Shown here: in pieces, positions 37,525 to 51,339 of the stretch
How the letters are laid out: the number at the start of each line of letters is the position of its first letter
Position numbering within the stretch: the first letter of the stretch is position 1
NCBI RefSeq assembly: GCF_029227915.1
Contig: NC_079876.1
Span: 37,741,828-37,805,827, forward strand
Direction: 5' to 3'
Source: Hydractinia symbiolongicarpus
Lineage: Eukaryota; Cnidaria; Hydrozoa; Anthoathecata; Hydractiniidae
DNA length: 64,000 bases
Notes under the pieces: model-generated
Told to the model about the DNA's origin: nothing
Seen by the model: only the letters and a program-made list of their open reading frames with translations
Database searches by the model: none
Program-made: the position numbers and the translations under genes

Positions 37525-40500
37525 TGGGTCACATATTCGTACCAACATGTATTTAGCGATATTTATCTGATATTACTAGGTTGCATCGCTTTTAACTATG
37601 AAACGATTGACTGTGGGACTTAATTGAACTAATTTTGCACTGTCACTTGATAAATGTGATAAAGGAGACAATTGGACACCAAGAAATAACGTTCTTCTTA
37701 ATTTGACATAATTGCCGAAACTCAGCGATTACTCTGGGCGCTGTGGTAGCGCTTCATTTAAAAATTTAGATAAATAAGTCATTCTTTGCTGTGGGACCAA
37801 TCCTTTCCATTATCGCGCACTGAAAAAATAGCGATAGTTTCAAAAACTACATTTCATTGACTTTTCTAACGGTGTCAGTCCGTTTGAGTTACAACGGTTG
37901 GGTCACATATTCGTGCCAACATGTATTTAGCGATATTTTTCTGATATTACTAGATTGCATCGCTTTTAACCATGAAACGATTGACTGTGGGACTTAATTG
38001 AACTAACTTTGCACTGTCACCTGATAAATGTGATAAAGGAGACAATTGGACTCCAAGAAATAACATTCTTCTTAATTTGACATGATTGCCGAAACTCAGT
38101 GATTACACTGGGCGCTGTGGTAGCGCTTCATTTAAGAATTAAGCTAAAAAAGTCATTTTTTTACTGTGGGACCAATCCTAGCCGATAGCACGCGCTGAAC
38201 AAAGAGGGATAGTTTCAAAAGCTACATTTCATTGACTTTCTAACGGTGTCAGTCCGTTTGAGTGGCAACGGTTGGGTCACATATTCGTACCAACATGTAT
38301 TTAGCGATATTTTTCTGATATTACTAGGTTGCATCGCTTTTAACTATGAAACGATTGACGGTGGGACTTAATTGAACTCATTATGCACTGTCACCTGATA
38401 AATGTGACAAAGGAGACAATTGGACTCCAAGAAATATCGTTCTTCTTAATTTGACATGATTGCCAAAACTCAGCGATTACTCTGGGCGCTGTGGTAGCGC
38501 TTCATTTAAGAATTATGCCAAAAAAAGTCATTTTTTTACTGTGGGACCAATCCTAGCCGTTAGTGCGCAGTAAAGAAATAGCAATAGTTTCAAGAACTAC
38601 ATTTCATTGACTTTCTAACGGTGTCAGTCCGTTTGAGTTACAACGGTTGGGTCACATATTCGTACCAACATGTATTTAGCAATATTTATCTGATATTACT
38701 AGGTTGCATCGCTTTTAACAGTGAAACGATTGACTGTGGGACTTAATTGAACTAACTTTGCACTGTCACCTGATAAATGTTATAAAGGAGACAATTGGAC
38801 TCCAAGAAATAACATTCTTCTTAATTTGACATGATTGCCGAAACTCAGTGATTACACTGGGCGCTGTGGTAGCGCTTCATTTAAGAATTAAGCTAACAAA
38901 GTTATTTTTTACTGTGGGACCAATCCTAGCCGTTAGCACGCGCTGAACAAAGAGCGATAGTTTCAAAAGCTACAATTCATTGACTTTCTAACGGTGTCAG
39001 TCCGTTTGAGTTACAACGGTTGGGTCACATATTCGTGCCAACATGTATTTAGCGATATTTTTCTGATATTACTAGATTGCATCGCTTTTAACCATGAAAC
39101 GATTGACTGTGGGACTTAATTGAACTAACTTTGCACTGTCACCTGATAAATGTGATAAAGGAGACAATTGGACTCCAAGAAATAACATTCTTCTTAATTT
39201 GACATGATTGCCGAAACTCAGTGATTACACTGGGCGCTGTGGTAGCGCTTCATTTAAGAATTAAGCTAAAAAAGTCATTTTTTTACTGTGGGACCAATCC
39301 TAGCCGATAGCACGCGCTGAACAAAGAGGGATAGTTTCAAAAGCTACATTTCATTGACTTTCTAACGGTGTCAGTCCGTTTGAGTGGCAACGGTTGGGTC
39401 ACATATTCGTACCAACATGTATTTAGCGATATTTTTCTGATATTACTAGGTTGCATCGCTTTTAACTATGAAACGATTGACGGTGGGACTTAATTGAACT
39501 CATTATGCACTGTCACCTGATAAATGTGATAAAGAAGACAATTGGACTCCAAGAAATATCGTTCTTCTTAATTTGACATGATTGCCGAAACTCAGCGATT
39601 ACTCTGGGCGCTGTGGTAGCGCTTCATTTAAGAATTATGCCAAAAAAAGTCATTCTTTTACTGTGAGACCAATCCTAGCCGTTAGCGCGCAGTGAAGAAA
39701 TAGCAATAGTTTCAAGAACTACATTTCATTGACTTTCTAACGGTGTCAGTCCGTTTGAGTTACAACGGTTGGGTCACATATTCGTACCAACATGTATTTA
39801 GCAATATTTATCTGATATTACTAGGTTGCATCGCTTTTAACAGTGAAACGATTGACTGTGGGACTTAATTGAACTAACTTTGGACTGTAACCTGATAAAT
39901 TTGATAAATGAGACAATTGAACTCCAAGAAATAACATTCTTCTTAATTTGATGTGAATGCCGAAACACAGCGATTACACTGGGCGAAAGAAGAAATAGCG
40001 ACAGTTTCAAAAACTACATTTCATTGACTTTCTAACAGTATCAATCCACTTCAGTTACAACGGTTGCGTCACATATTCGTACCAACATGTATTTAGCGAT
40101 ATTAATCTCATATTACTAGGTTGCATCGCTTTTAACAGTGAAACGATTGACTGTGTGACTAAATTGAACTGATTTTGGACTGTGACCTTGTAAATTTTAT
40201 AATTTGACATGATTGCCGGAACTCAGCGATTACTCTGGGCGCTGTGGTAGCGCTTCATTTAAGAATTATGCCAAAAAAGTCATTTTTTTACTGTGGGACC
40301 AATCCTAGCCGTTAGCGCGCGGTGAAGAAATAGCAATAGTTACAAGAACTACATTTCATTGACTTTCTAACGGTGTCAGTCCGTTTGAGTTACAACAGTT
40401 GGGTCACATATTCGTACCAACATGTATTTAGCAATATTTATCTGATATTACTAGGTTGCATCGCTTTTAACAGTGAAACGATTGACTGTGGGACTTAATT

Positions 40501-40820
40501 GAACTAAGTTTGGACTGTAACCTGATAAATTTGATAAATGAGACAATTGAATTCCAAGAAATAACATTCTTCTTAATTTGATGTGAATGCCCAAACACAG
40601 CGATTACACTGGGCGCTGTTGTAGCGCTTCATTTAAAAATTTAGATAAATAAGTCATTCTTTACTGTGGGACCAATCCTTTCCATTATCGCGCGCTGAAG
40701 AAATAGCGATAGTTTCAAAAACTACATTTCATTGACTTTTCTAACGGTGTCAGTCCATGTGAGTTACAACGGTTGGGTCACATATTCGTGCCAACATGTA
40801 ATTAGCGATATTTTTCTGAT
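37525..40820 (+). repeat. Long duplicated satellite block, copy 1 (about 3.3 kb)
   Basis: This block reappears at 46,013-49,307 at an offset of about 8,488 bp. Shared rare marks include TGTCACTTGATAAATG, TTGGACACCAAGAAATAAC, TAGATTGCATCGC, GAACAAAGAGGGATAG, a deleted monomer CACTGGGCGAAAGAAG (39,981 and 48,468) and CATGTAATTAGCG near the right end. I noticed only scattered single-base differences and one 1-bp indel (GAATTAACTAAAAAAG at 46,624). The block holds about nine monomers. Confidence 0.85.
39976..40210 (+). repeat. Two deleted monomer junctions inside the long duplicated block
   Basis: At 39,981-39,990 CACTGGGCG joins AAAGAAGAAATAGCG, dropping the GCGCT hairpin, the T run and the GGGACCAATCC region. 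At about 40,200 GTAAATTTTAT joins AATTTGACATGATT, dropping about 50 bp around CTCCAAGAAATAACATTC. Both junctions recur 8,487 bp to the right, so they predate the block duplication. Confidence 0.83.
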
Positions 40821-42230
40821 GTTACTAGGTTGCATCGCCTTTAACAATGAAACGATTGACTGTGGGACTTAATTGAACTAACTTTGGACTGTGACCTGAT
40901 AAATGTGATAAAGGAGACAATTGGACTCCAAGAAAAAACATTCTTCTTAATTTGACATGATTGCCGAAACTCAGCGATTACACTTGGCGCTGTGGTAGCG
41001 CTTCATTTAAGAATTAAGATAAGAAAGTCATTTTTTTTTACTGTGGGACCAATCCTAGCCGTTAACGCGCGGTGAAGAAATAGCAATAGTTTCAAGAATT
41101 ACATTTCATTGACTTTCTAACGGTGTCAGTCCGTTTGAGTTACAACGGTTGGGTCACATATTCGTACCAACATGTATTTAACAATATTTATCTGATATTA
41201 CTAGGTTGCATCGCTTTTAACAGTGAAACGATTGACTGTGGGACTTAATTGAACTAACTTTGGACTGTAACCTGATAAATGTGATAAATGATACAATTGA
41301 ACTCCAAGAAATAACATTCTTCTTAATTTGACGTGATTGTTGGAACTCAGCGATTGCACTGGGCGCTGTGGTAGCGCTTCGTTTAAAAATTTAGATATAT
41401 AAGTCATTCTTTAATGTGCGACCAATCCTATCCGTTATCGCGCGCTGAAAAAATAGCGAGAGTTTCAAAAACTACATTTCATTGACTTTTCTAACGGTGT
41501 CAGTCCATGTGAGTTACAACGGTTGGGTCACATATTCGTGCCAACATGTAATTAGCGATATTTTTCTGATGTTACTAGGTTGCATCGCCTTTAACAATGA
41601 AACGATTGACTGTGGGACTTAATTGAACTAACTTTGGACTGTGACCTGATAAATGTGATAAAGGAGACAATTGGACTCCAAGAAAAAACATTCTTCTTAA
41701 TTTGACATGATTGCCGAAACTCAGCGATTACACTTGGCGCTGTGGTAGCGCTTCATTTAAGAATTAAGATAAGAAAGTCATTTTTTTTTACTGTGGGACC
41801 AATCCTAGCCGTTAACGCGCGGTGAAGAAATAGCAATAGTTTCAAGAATTACATTTCATTGACTTTCTAACGGTGTCAGTCCGTTTGAGTTACAACGGTT
41901 GGGTCACATATTCGTACCAACATGTATTTAACAATATTTATCTGATATTACTAGGTTGCATCGCTTTTAACAGTGAAACGATTGACTGTGGGACTTAATT
42001 GAACTAACTTTGGACTGTAACCTGATAAATGTGATAAATGATACAATTGAACTCCAAGAAATAACATTCTTCTTAATTTGACGTGATTGTTGGAACTCAG
42101 CGATTGCACTGGGCGCTGTGGTAGCGCTTCGTTTAAAAATTTAGATATATAAGTCATTCTTTAATGTGCGACCAATCCTATCCGTTATCGCGCGCTGAAA
42201 AAATAGCGAGAATTTCAAAAACTACATTTC
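40731..42230 (+). repeat. Tandem dimer duplication, period 750 bp
   Basis: Two consecutive 750-bp units look nearly identical. CTAACGGTGTCAGTCCATGT begins at 40,741 and 41,491, and CTGTGGGACCAATCCTAGCC before GTTAACGCGCGG begins at 41,041 and 41,791. GAGAGTTTC versus GAGAATTTC near the end of each unit is a visible difference. Each unit holds one A-like monomer (GCCTTTAACAATG) and one monomer of the GACGTGATTGTTGG type. Confidence 0.88.
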
Positions 42231-45200
42231 ATTGACTTTCTAACGGTGTCAGTCCGTTTCAGTTACAACGGTTGGGTCACATATTCGTGCCAACATGTAT
42301 TTAGCGATATTTTTCTGATATTACTAGGTTGCATCGCTTTTAACCATGAAACGATTGACTGTGGGACTTAATTGAACTAATTTCGCACTGTCACCTGATA
42401 AATGTCATAAAGGAGACAATTGGACTCCAAGAAATAACGTTCTCCTTAATTTGACATGATTGCCGAAACTCAGCGATTACTCTGGGCGCTGTGGTAGCGC
42501 TTCATTTAAAAATTTAGATGAATAAGTCATTCTTTACTGTGGGACCAATCCTTTCCATTATCGCGCACTGAAAAAATAGCGATAGTTTCAAAAACTACAT
42601 TTCATTGACTTTTCTAACGGTGTCAGTCCGTTTGAGTTACAACGGTTGGGTCACATATTCGTGCCAACATGTATTTAGCGATATTTTTCTGATATTACTA
42701 GATTGCATCGCTTTTAACCATGAAACGATTGACTGTGGGACTTAATTGAACTAACTTTGCACTGTCACCTGATAAATGTGATAAAGGAGACAATTGGACT
42801 CCAAGAAATAACATTCTTCTTAATTTGACATGATTGCCGAAACTCAGTGATTACACTGGGCGCTGTGGTAGCGCTTCATTTAAGAATTAAGCTAAAAAAG
42901 TCATTTTTTTACTGTGGGACCAATCCTAGCCGATAGCACGCGCTGAACAAAGAGGGATAGTTTCAAAAGCTACATTTCATTGACTTTCTAACGGTGTCAG
43001 TCCGTTTGAGTGGCAACGGTTGGGTCACATATTCGTACCAACATGTATTTAGCGATATTTTTCTGATATTACTAGGTTGCATCGCTTTTAACTATGAAAC
43101 GATTGACGGTGGGACTTAATTGAACTCATTATGCACTGTCACCTGATAAATGTGACAAAGGAGACAATTGGACTCCAAGAAATATCGTTCTTCTTAATTT
43201 GACATGATTGCCGAAACTCAGCGATTACTCTGGGCGCTGTGGTAGCGCGTCATTTAAGAATTATGCCAAAAAAAGTCATTTTTTTACTGTGGGACCAATC
43301 CTAGCCGTTAGCGCGCAGTAAAGAAATAGCAATAGTTTCAAGAACTACATTTCATTGACTTTCTAACGGTGTCAGTCCGTTTGAGTTACAACGGTTGGGT
43401 CACATATTCGTACCAACATGTATTTAGCAATATTTATCTGATATTACTAGGTTGCATCGCTTTTAACAGTGAAACGATTGACTGTGGGACTTAATTGAAC
43501 TAACTTTGCACTGTCACCTGATAAATGTTATAAAGGAGACAATTGGACTCCAAGAAGTAACATTCTTCTTAATTTGACATGATTGCCGAAACTCAGTGAT
43601 TACACTGGGCGCTGTGGTAGCGCTTCATTTAAGAATTAAGCTAACAAAGTTATTTTTCACTGTGGGACCAATCCTAGCCGTTAGCACGCGCTGAACAAAG
43701 AGCGATAGTTTCAAAAGCTACATTTCATTGACTTTCTAACGGTGTCAGTCCGTTTGAGTTACAACGGTTGGGTCACATATTCGTGCCAACATGTATTTAG
43801 CGATATTTTTCTGATATTACTAGATTGCATCGCTTTTAACCATGAAACGATTGACTGTGGGACTTAATTGAACTAACTTTGCACTGTCACCTGATAAATG
43901 TGATAAAGGAGACAATTGGACTCCAAGAAATAACATTCTTCTTAATTTGACATGATTGCCGAAACTCAGTGATTACACTGGGCGCTGTGGTAGCGCCTCA
44001 TTTAAGAATTAAGCTAAAAAAGTCATTTTTTTACTGTGGGACCAATCCTAGCCGATAGCACGCGCTGAACAAAGAGGGATAGTTTCAAAAGCTACATTTC
44101 ATTGACTTTCTAACGGTGTCAGTCCGTTTGAGTGGCAACGGTTGGGTCACATATTCGTACCAACATGTATTTAGCGATATTTTTCTGATATTACTAGGTT
44201 GCATCGCTTTTAACTATGAAACGATTGACGGTGGGACTTAATTGAACTCATTATGCACTGTCACCTGATAAATGTGATAAAGGAGACAATTGGACTCCAA
44301 GAAATATCGTTCTTCTTAATTTGACATGATTGCCGAAACTCAGCGATTACTCTGGGCGCTGTGGTAGCGCTTCATTTAAAAATTTAGATAAATAAGTCAT
44401 TCTTTACTGTGGGACCAATCCTTTCCATTATCGCGCGCTGAAGAAATAGCGATAGTTTCAAAAACTACATTTCATTGACTTTTCTAACGGTGTCAGTCCG
44501 TTTGAGTGGCAACGGTTGGGTCACATATTCGTACCAACATGTATTTAGCGATATTTTTCTGATATTACTAGGTTGCATCGCTTTTAACTATGAAACGATT
44601 GACGGTGGGACTTAATTGAACTCATTATGCACTGTCACCTGATAAATGTGATAAAGGAGACAATTGGACTCCAAGAAATATCGTTCTTCTTAATTTGACA
44701 TGATTGCCGAAACTCAGCGATTACTCTGGGCGCTGTGGTAGCGCTTCATTTAAAAATTTAGATAAATAAGTCATTCTTTACTGTGGGACCAATCCTTTCC
44801 ATTATCGCGCGCTGAAGAAATAGCGATAGTTTCAAAAACTACATTTCATTGACTTTTCTAACGGTGTCAGTCCGTTTGAGTTACAACGGTTGGGTCACAT
44901 ATTCGTACCAACATGTATTTAGCGATATTTTTCTGATATTACTAGGTTGCATCGCTTTTAACTATGAAACGATTGACTGTGGGACTTAATTGAACTAATT
45001 TTGCACTGTCACCTGATAAATGTGATAAAGGAGACAATTGGACTCCAAGAAATAACGTTCTTCTTAATTTGGCATGATTGCCGAAACTTAGCGATTACTC
45101 TGGGCGCTGTGGTAGCGCTTCATTTAAGAATTATACCAAAAAAGTCATTTTTTTACTGTGGGACCAATCCTTTCCATTATCGCGCGCTGAATAAATAGCG

Positions 45201-46012
45201 ATAGTTTCAAAAACTACATTTCATTGACTTTTCTAACGGTGTCAGTCCGTTTGAGTTACAACGGTTGGGTCACATATTCGTGCCAACATGTATTTAGCGA
45301 TATTTTTCTGATATTACTAGGTTGCATCGCTTTTAACCATGAAACGATTGACCGTGGGACTTAATTGAACTAACTTTGCACTGTCACCTGATAAATGTGA
45401 TAAATGAGACCATTGGATTACAAGAAATAACATTCTTCTTAATTTGACGTGATTGTTGGAACTCAGCGATTGCACTGGGCGCTGTGGTAGCGCTTCATTT
45501 AAAAATTTAGATATATAAGTCATTCTTTAGTGTGCGACCAATCCTATCCGTTATCGCGCGCTGAAGAAATAGCGAGAGTTTCAATAACTACATTTCATTG
45601 ACTTTCTAACGGCGTCAGTCCGTTTCAGTTACAACGGTTGGGTCACATATTCGTGCCAACATGTATTTAGCGATATTTTTCTGATATTACAAGGTTGCAT
45701 CGCTTTTAGCCATAAAACGATTGACTGTGGGACTTAATTGAACTAACTTTGCACTGTCACCTGATAAATGTTATAAAGGAGACAATTGGACTCCAAGAAA
45801 TAACATTCTTCTTAATTTGACATGATTGCCGAAACTCAGTGATTACACTGGGCACTGTGGTAGCGCTTCATTTAAGAATTAAGCTAAAAAAGTTATTTTT
45901 TTACTGTGGGACCAATCCTATCCGTTAGCACGCGCTGAACAAAGAGCGATAGTTTCGAAAGCTACATTTCATTGACTTTCTAACGGAGTCAGTCCGTTTG
46001 AGTGGCAACGGT
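40821..46012 (+). repeat. Satellite zone between the two long duplicated blocks
   Basis: The spacer holds about 14 monomers. They include the 750-bp dimer, a further copy (about 42,650-44,340) of the left part of the long block, and several near-identical monomers with GGTGGGACTTAATTGAACTC and AAATATCGTTC (44.2-44.7 kb). No other DNA type is present. Short frames on either strand are repeat by-products. Confidence 0.9.
42650..44340 (+). repeat. Third copy (partial, about 1.7 kb) of the long duplicated block
   Basis: TAGATTGCATCGCTTTTAAC at about 42,699 and the following monomers match 37,951 onward (offset about 4,748 bp) and 46,439 onward (offset about 3,740 bp, ten monomers). It shares GAAGTAAC (43,552; 47,291) with the rightmost copy but not with the leftmost (GAAATAAC). 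It is therefore closer to the right copy. Confidence 0.8.
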
Positions 46013-49000
46013 TGGGTCACATATTCGTACCAACATGTATTTAGCGATATTTATCTGATATTACTAGGTTGCATCGCTTTTAACTATGAAACGATTGACT
46101 GTGGGACTTAATTGAACTAATTTTGCACTGTCACTTGATAAATGTGATAAAGGAGACAATTGGACACCAAGAAATAACGTTCTTCTTAATTTGACATAAT
46201 TGCCGAAACTCAGCGATTACTCTGGGCGCTGTGGTAGCGCTTCATTTAAAAATTTAGATAAATAAGTCATTCTTTACTGTGGGACCAATCCTTTCCATTA
46301 TCGCGCACTGAAAAAATAGCGATAGTTTCAAAAACTACATTTCATTGACTTTTCTAACGGTGTCAGTCCGTTTGAGTTACAACGGTTGGGTCACATATTC
46401 GTGCCAACATGTATTTAGCGATATTTTTCTGATATTACTAGATTGCATCGCTTTTAACCATGAAACGATTGACTGTGGGACTTAATTGAACTAACTTTGC
46501 ACTGTCACCTGATAAATGTGATAAAGGAGACAATTGGACTCCAAGAAATAACATTCTTCTTAATTTGACATGATTGCCGAAACTCAGTGATTACACTGGG
46601 CGCTGTGGTAGCGCTTCATTTAAGAATTAACTAAAAAAGTCATTTTTTTACTGTGGGACCAATCCTAGCCGATAGCACGCGCTGAACAAAGAGGGATAGT
46701 TTCAAAAGCTACATTTCATTGACTTTCTAACGGTGTCAGTCCGTTTGAGTGGCAACGGTTGGGTCACATATTCGTACCAACATGTATTTAGCGATATTTT
46801 TCTGATATTACTAGGTTGCATCGCTTTTAACTATGAAACGATTGACGGTGGGACTTAATTGAACTCATTATGCACTGTCACCTGATAAATGTGACAAAGG
46901 AGACAATTGGACTCCAAGAAATATCGTTCTTCTTAATTTGACATGATTGCCGAAACTCAGCGATTACTCTGGGCGCTGTGGTAGCGCTTCATTTAAGAAT
47001 TATGCCAAAAAAAGTCATTTTTTTACTGTGGGACCAATCCTAGCCGTTAGCGCGCAGTAAAGAAATAGCAATAGTTTCAAGAACTACATTTCATTGACTT
47101 TCTAACGGTGTCAGTCCGTTTGAGTTACAACGGTTGGGTCACATATTCGTACCAACATGTATTTAGCAATATTTATCTGATATTACTAGGTTGCATCGCT
47201 TTTAACAGTGAAACGATTGACTGTGGGACTTAATTGAACTAACTTTGCACTGTCACCTGATAAATGTTATAAAGGAGACAATTGGACTCCAAGAAGTAAC
47301 ATTCTTCTTAATTTGACATGATTGCCGAAACTCAGTGATTACACTGGGCGCTGTGGTAGCGCTTCATTTAAGAATTAAGCTAACAAAGTTATTTTTTACT
47401 GTGGGACCAATCCTAGCCGTTAGCACGCGCTGAACAAAGAGCGATAGTTTCAAAAGCTACATTTCATTGACTTTCTAACGGTGTCAGTCCGTTTGAGTTA
47501 CAACGGTTGGGTCACATATTCGTGCCAACATGTATTTAGCGATATTTTTCTGATATTACTAGATTGCATCGCTTTTAACCATGAAACGATTGACTGTGGG
47601 ACTTAATTGAACTAACTTTGCACTGTCACCTGATAAATGTGATAAAGGAGACAATTGGACTCCAAGAAATAACATTCTTCTTAATTTGACATGATTGCCG
47701 AAACTCAGTGATTACACTGGGCGCTGTGGTAGCGCTTCATTTAAGAATTAAGCTAAAAAAGTCATTTTTTTACTGTGGGACCAATCCTAGCCGATAGCAC
47801 GCGCTGAACAAAGAGGGATAGTTTCAAAAGCTACATTTCATTGACTTTTTAACGGTGTCAGTCCGTTTGAGTGGCAACGGTTGGGTCACATATTCGTACC
47901 AACATGTATTTAGCGATATTTTTCTGATATTACTAGGTTGCATCGCTTTTAACTATGAAACGATTGACGGTGGGACTTAATTGAACTCATTATGCACTGT
48001 CACCTGATAAATGTGATAAAGGAGACAATTGGACTCCAAGAAATATCGTTCTTCTTAATTTGACATGATTGCCGAAACTCAGCGATTACTCTGGGCGCTG
48101 TGGTAGCGCTTCATTTAAGAATTATGCCAAAAAAAGTCATTTTTTTACTGTGAGACCAATCCTAGCCGTTAGCGCGCAGTGAAGAAATAGCAATAGTTTC
48201 AAGAACTACATTTCATTGACTTTCTAACGGTGTCAGTCCGTTTGAGTTACAACGGTTGGGTCACATATTCGTACCAACATGTATTTAGCAATATTTATCT
48301 GATATTACTAGGTTGCATCGCTTTTAACAGTGAAACGATTGACTGTGGGACTTAATTGAACTAACTTTGCACTGTAACCTGATAAATTTGATAAATGAGA
48401 CAATTGAACTCCAAGAAATAACATTCTTCTTAATTTGATGTGAATGCCGAAACACAGCGATTACACTGGGCGAAAGAAGAAATAGCGACAGTTTCAAAAA
48501 CTACATTTCATTGACTTTCTAACAGTATCAATCCACTTCAGTTACAACGGTTGCGTCACATATTCGTACCAACATGTATTTAGCGATATTTATCTCATAT
48601 TACTAGGTTGCATCGCTTTTAACAGTGAAACGATTGACTGTGTGACTAAATTGAACTGATTTTGGACTGTGACCTTGTAAATTTTATAATTTGACATGAT
48701 TGCCGGAACTCAGCGATTACTCTGGGCGCTGTGGTAGCGCTTCATTTATGAATTATGCCAAAAAAGTCATTTTTTTACTGTGGGACCAATCCTAGCCGTT
48801 AGCGCGCGGTGAAGAAATAGCAATAGTTACAAGAACTACATTTCATTGACTTTCTAACGGTGTCAGTCCGTTTGAGTTACAACGGTTGGGTCACATATTC
48901 GTACCAACATGTATTTAGCAATATTTATCTGATATTACTAGGTTGCATCGCTTTTAACAGTGAAACGATTGACTGTGGGACTTAATTGAACTAACTTTGG

Positions 49001-49307
49001 ACTGTAACCTGATAAATTTGATAAATGAGACAATTGAATTCCAAGAAATAACATTCTTCTTAATTTGATGTGAATGCCCAAACACAGCGATTACACTGGG
49101 CGCTGTTGTAGCGCTTCATTTAAAAATTTAGATAAATAAGTCATTCTTTACTGTGGGACCAATCCTTTCCATTATCGCGCGCTGAAGAAATAGCGATAGT
49201 TTCAAAAACTACATTTCATTGACTTTTCTAACGGTGTCAGTCCGTTTGAGTTACAACGGTTGGGTCACATATTCGTGGCAACATGTAATTAGCGATATTT
49301 TTCTGAT
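46013..49307 (+). repeat. Long duplicated satellite block, copy 2 (about 3.3 kb)
   Basis: This is the partner of 37,525-40,820. The same monomer order and the same two internal deletion junctions (48,468 and about 48,686) are present. Identity fades left of about 46,013 (GAGTGGCAACGG versus GAGTTACAACGG) and right of about 49,307, which sets the edges. Confidence 0.85.
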
Positions 49308-51339
49308 ATTACTAGGTTGCATCGCTTTTAACCATGAAACGATTGACTTTGGGACTTAATTACACTAACTTTGCACTGTCCCATGATAAATGTGATAAAT
49401 GAGAAAATTGGACTTCAAGAAATGACATTCTTTTTTATTTGACATGATTGCCGGAACTAATAGATTACACTGGGCGCTGTGGTAGCGCTTTGATTCAAAA
49501 TTAAGATAAAAAAGTTATTTTTTGCTGAGGAACCAATCCTAGCCGTTAGCGCGCGCTGAAGAAATAGAGACAGTTTCAAATACTACATTTCACTGACTTT
49601 CTAACGGTGTCAGTCCGTTTGAGATTCAACAGTTGGGTCACATATTCGTACCAACATCTATTTAGCGATATTTTTCTCATATTACTAGATTGCATCGATT
49701 TTAACAGTAAAACGATTGACTGTGGGACTAAATTGAACTGATTTTGGACTGTGACCTAATAAATGTTATAAGTGAGACAAGTTGACTCCAAGAAATAACA
49801 TTCTTCTTAATTTGACATGATTACCGGAACTCAGCGATTACACTGGGCTCTGTTGTAGCGCTTCATTTAAAAATTTAGATAAAAAAGTCATTCTTTACTG
49901 TCGGATTTATCCTATCCGTTATCGCGCGCTGAAGAAATAGCGACAGTTTAAAAAACTACATTTCATTGACTTTGTAACGGTGTCAGTCCGTTTGAGTTAT
50001 AACGGTTGGGTCACATATTCATACCAACATGTATTTAGCGATATTTATCTGATATTACTAGGTTGCATCGCTTTTAACAGTGAAACGATTGACTGTGGGA
50101 CTTAATTGAACTACCTTTGGACTGTGACCTGATAAATGTGATAAATGAGAAAATTGAACTTCAAGAAATAACATTCTTCTTAATTTGACATGATTGCCGA
50201 AACTCAGCGATTACACTGGGCGCTGTGGTAGCGCTTCATTTAAGAGTTTAGATAAATAAGCCATTCTTTACTGTGGGACCAATCCTAGCAGTTATCGGGC
50301 GCTGAAGAAATAGCGACAGCTTCAAAAACTACATTTCATTGAATTTCAAACAGTATCAATCCGTTTGAGTTACAACGGTTGAGTCACATATTCGTAGCAA
50401 CATGTATTTTTTGATATTTTTCAGGTATTACTAGGTTGTATGGCTTTTAACATTGAAACGAGTGACGTTGGGACTTAATTTAACTAACTTTGGACTGTGA
50501 CCTGATAAATGTGATAAATGCGATAATTGGATTCCAAGAAATAAATTCTTCTTAATTTGACATGATTGCCGGAATTTAGCGATTACACTGGGAGCTGTGG
50601 TAGCGCTTCAATTAATAATTAAGATAAAAAAGTCATCTTTTGCTGTGGGACTAATCCTGGCCGTTAGCGCGCTGAGAAATAGCGACAGTTTCAAAAACTT
50701 CATTTCATTGACTTTCTAACGGTGACAGTACGTTTGAGTTACAACGGTTGGGTCACATATTCGTACCATCCATGTATTTAGCGATATTTTTCTGATGTTA
50801 CTAGGTTGCATCGCCTTTAACAATGAAACGATTGACTGTGGGACTTAATTGAATTAACTTTGGACTGTGACCTGATAAATGTGATAAAGGAGACAATTGG
50901 ACTCCAAGAAAAAACATTCTTCTTAATTTGACATGATTGCCGAAACTCAGCGATTACACTTGGCGCTGTGGTAGCGCTTCATTTAAGAATTAAGATAAGA
51001 AAGTCATTTTTTTTTACTGTGGGACCAATCCTAGCTGTTATCGGGCGCTGAAGAAATAGCGACAGTTTCAAAAACTACAATTCATTGACTTTCTAACGGT
51101 GTCAGTCCGTTTGAGTTACAACAGTTGGGTCATATATTCGCACCAATATGTATTTAGAGACATTTTTCTGATATTACTAGTATGCATCGCTTTTAACAGT
51201 GAAACGATTGACTGTGGGACTTAATTGAACTAACTTTGGACTGTGGCCTGATAAATGTGATAAAGGAGACAATTGGACTCCAAGAAAAAACATTCTTCTT
51301 AATTTGACATGATTGCCGAAACTCAGCGATTACACCGCG

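Noticed and set aside
24239-45523. Recurrent minus-strand open frames of 68 codons, for example at 24,239-24,445, 34,215-34,421, 41,201-41,407 and 45,317-45,523, as a possible conserved small protein.
   Set aside because: They occur only in the GACGTGATTGTTGG monomer subfamily, in about 10 of about 165 monomers. They differ by many amino-acid-changing substitutions. Other monomers have stops in the same frame. They follow the repeat, not selection on a protein.
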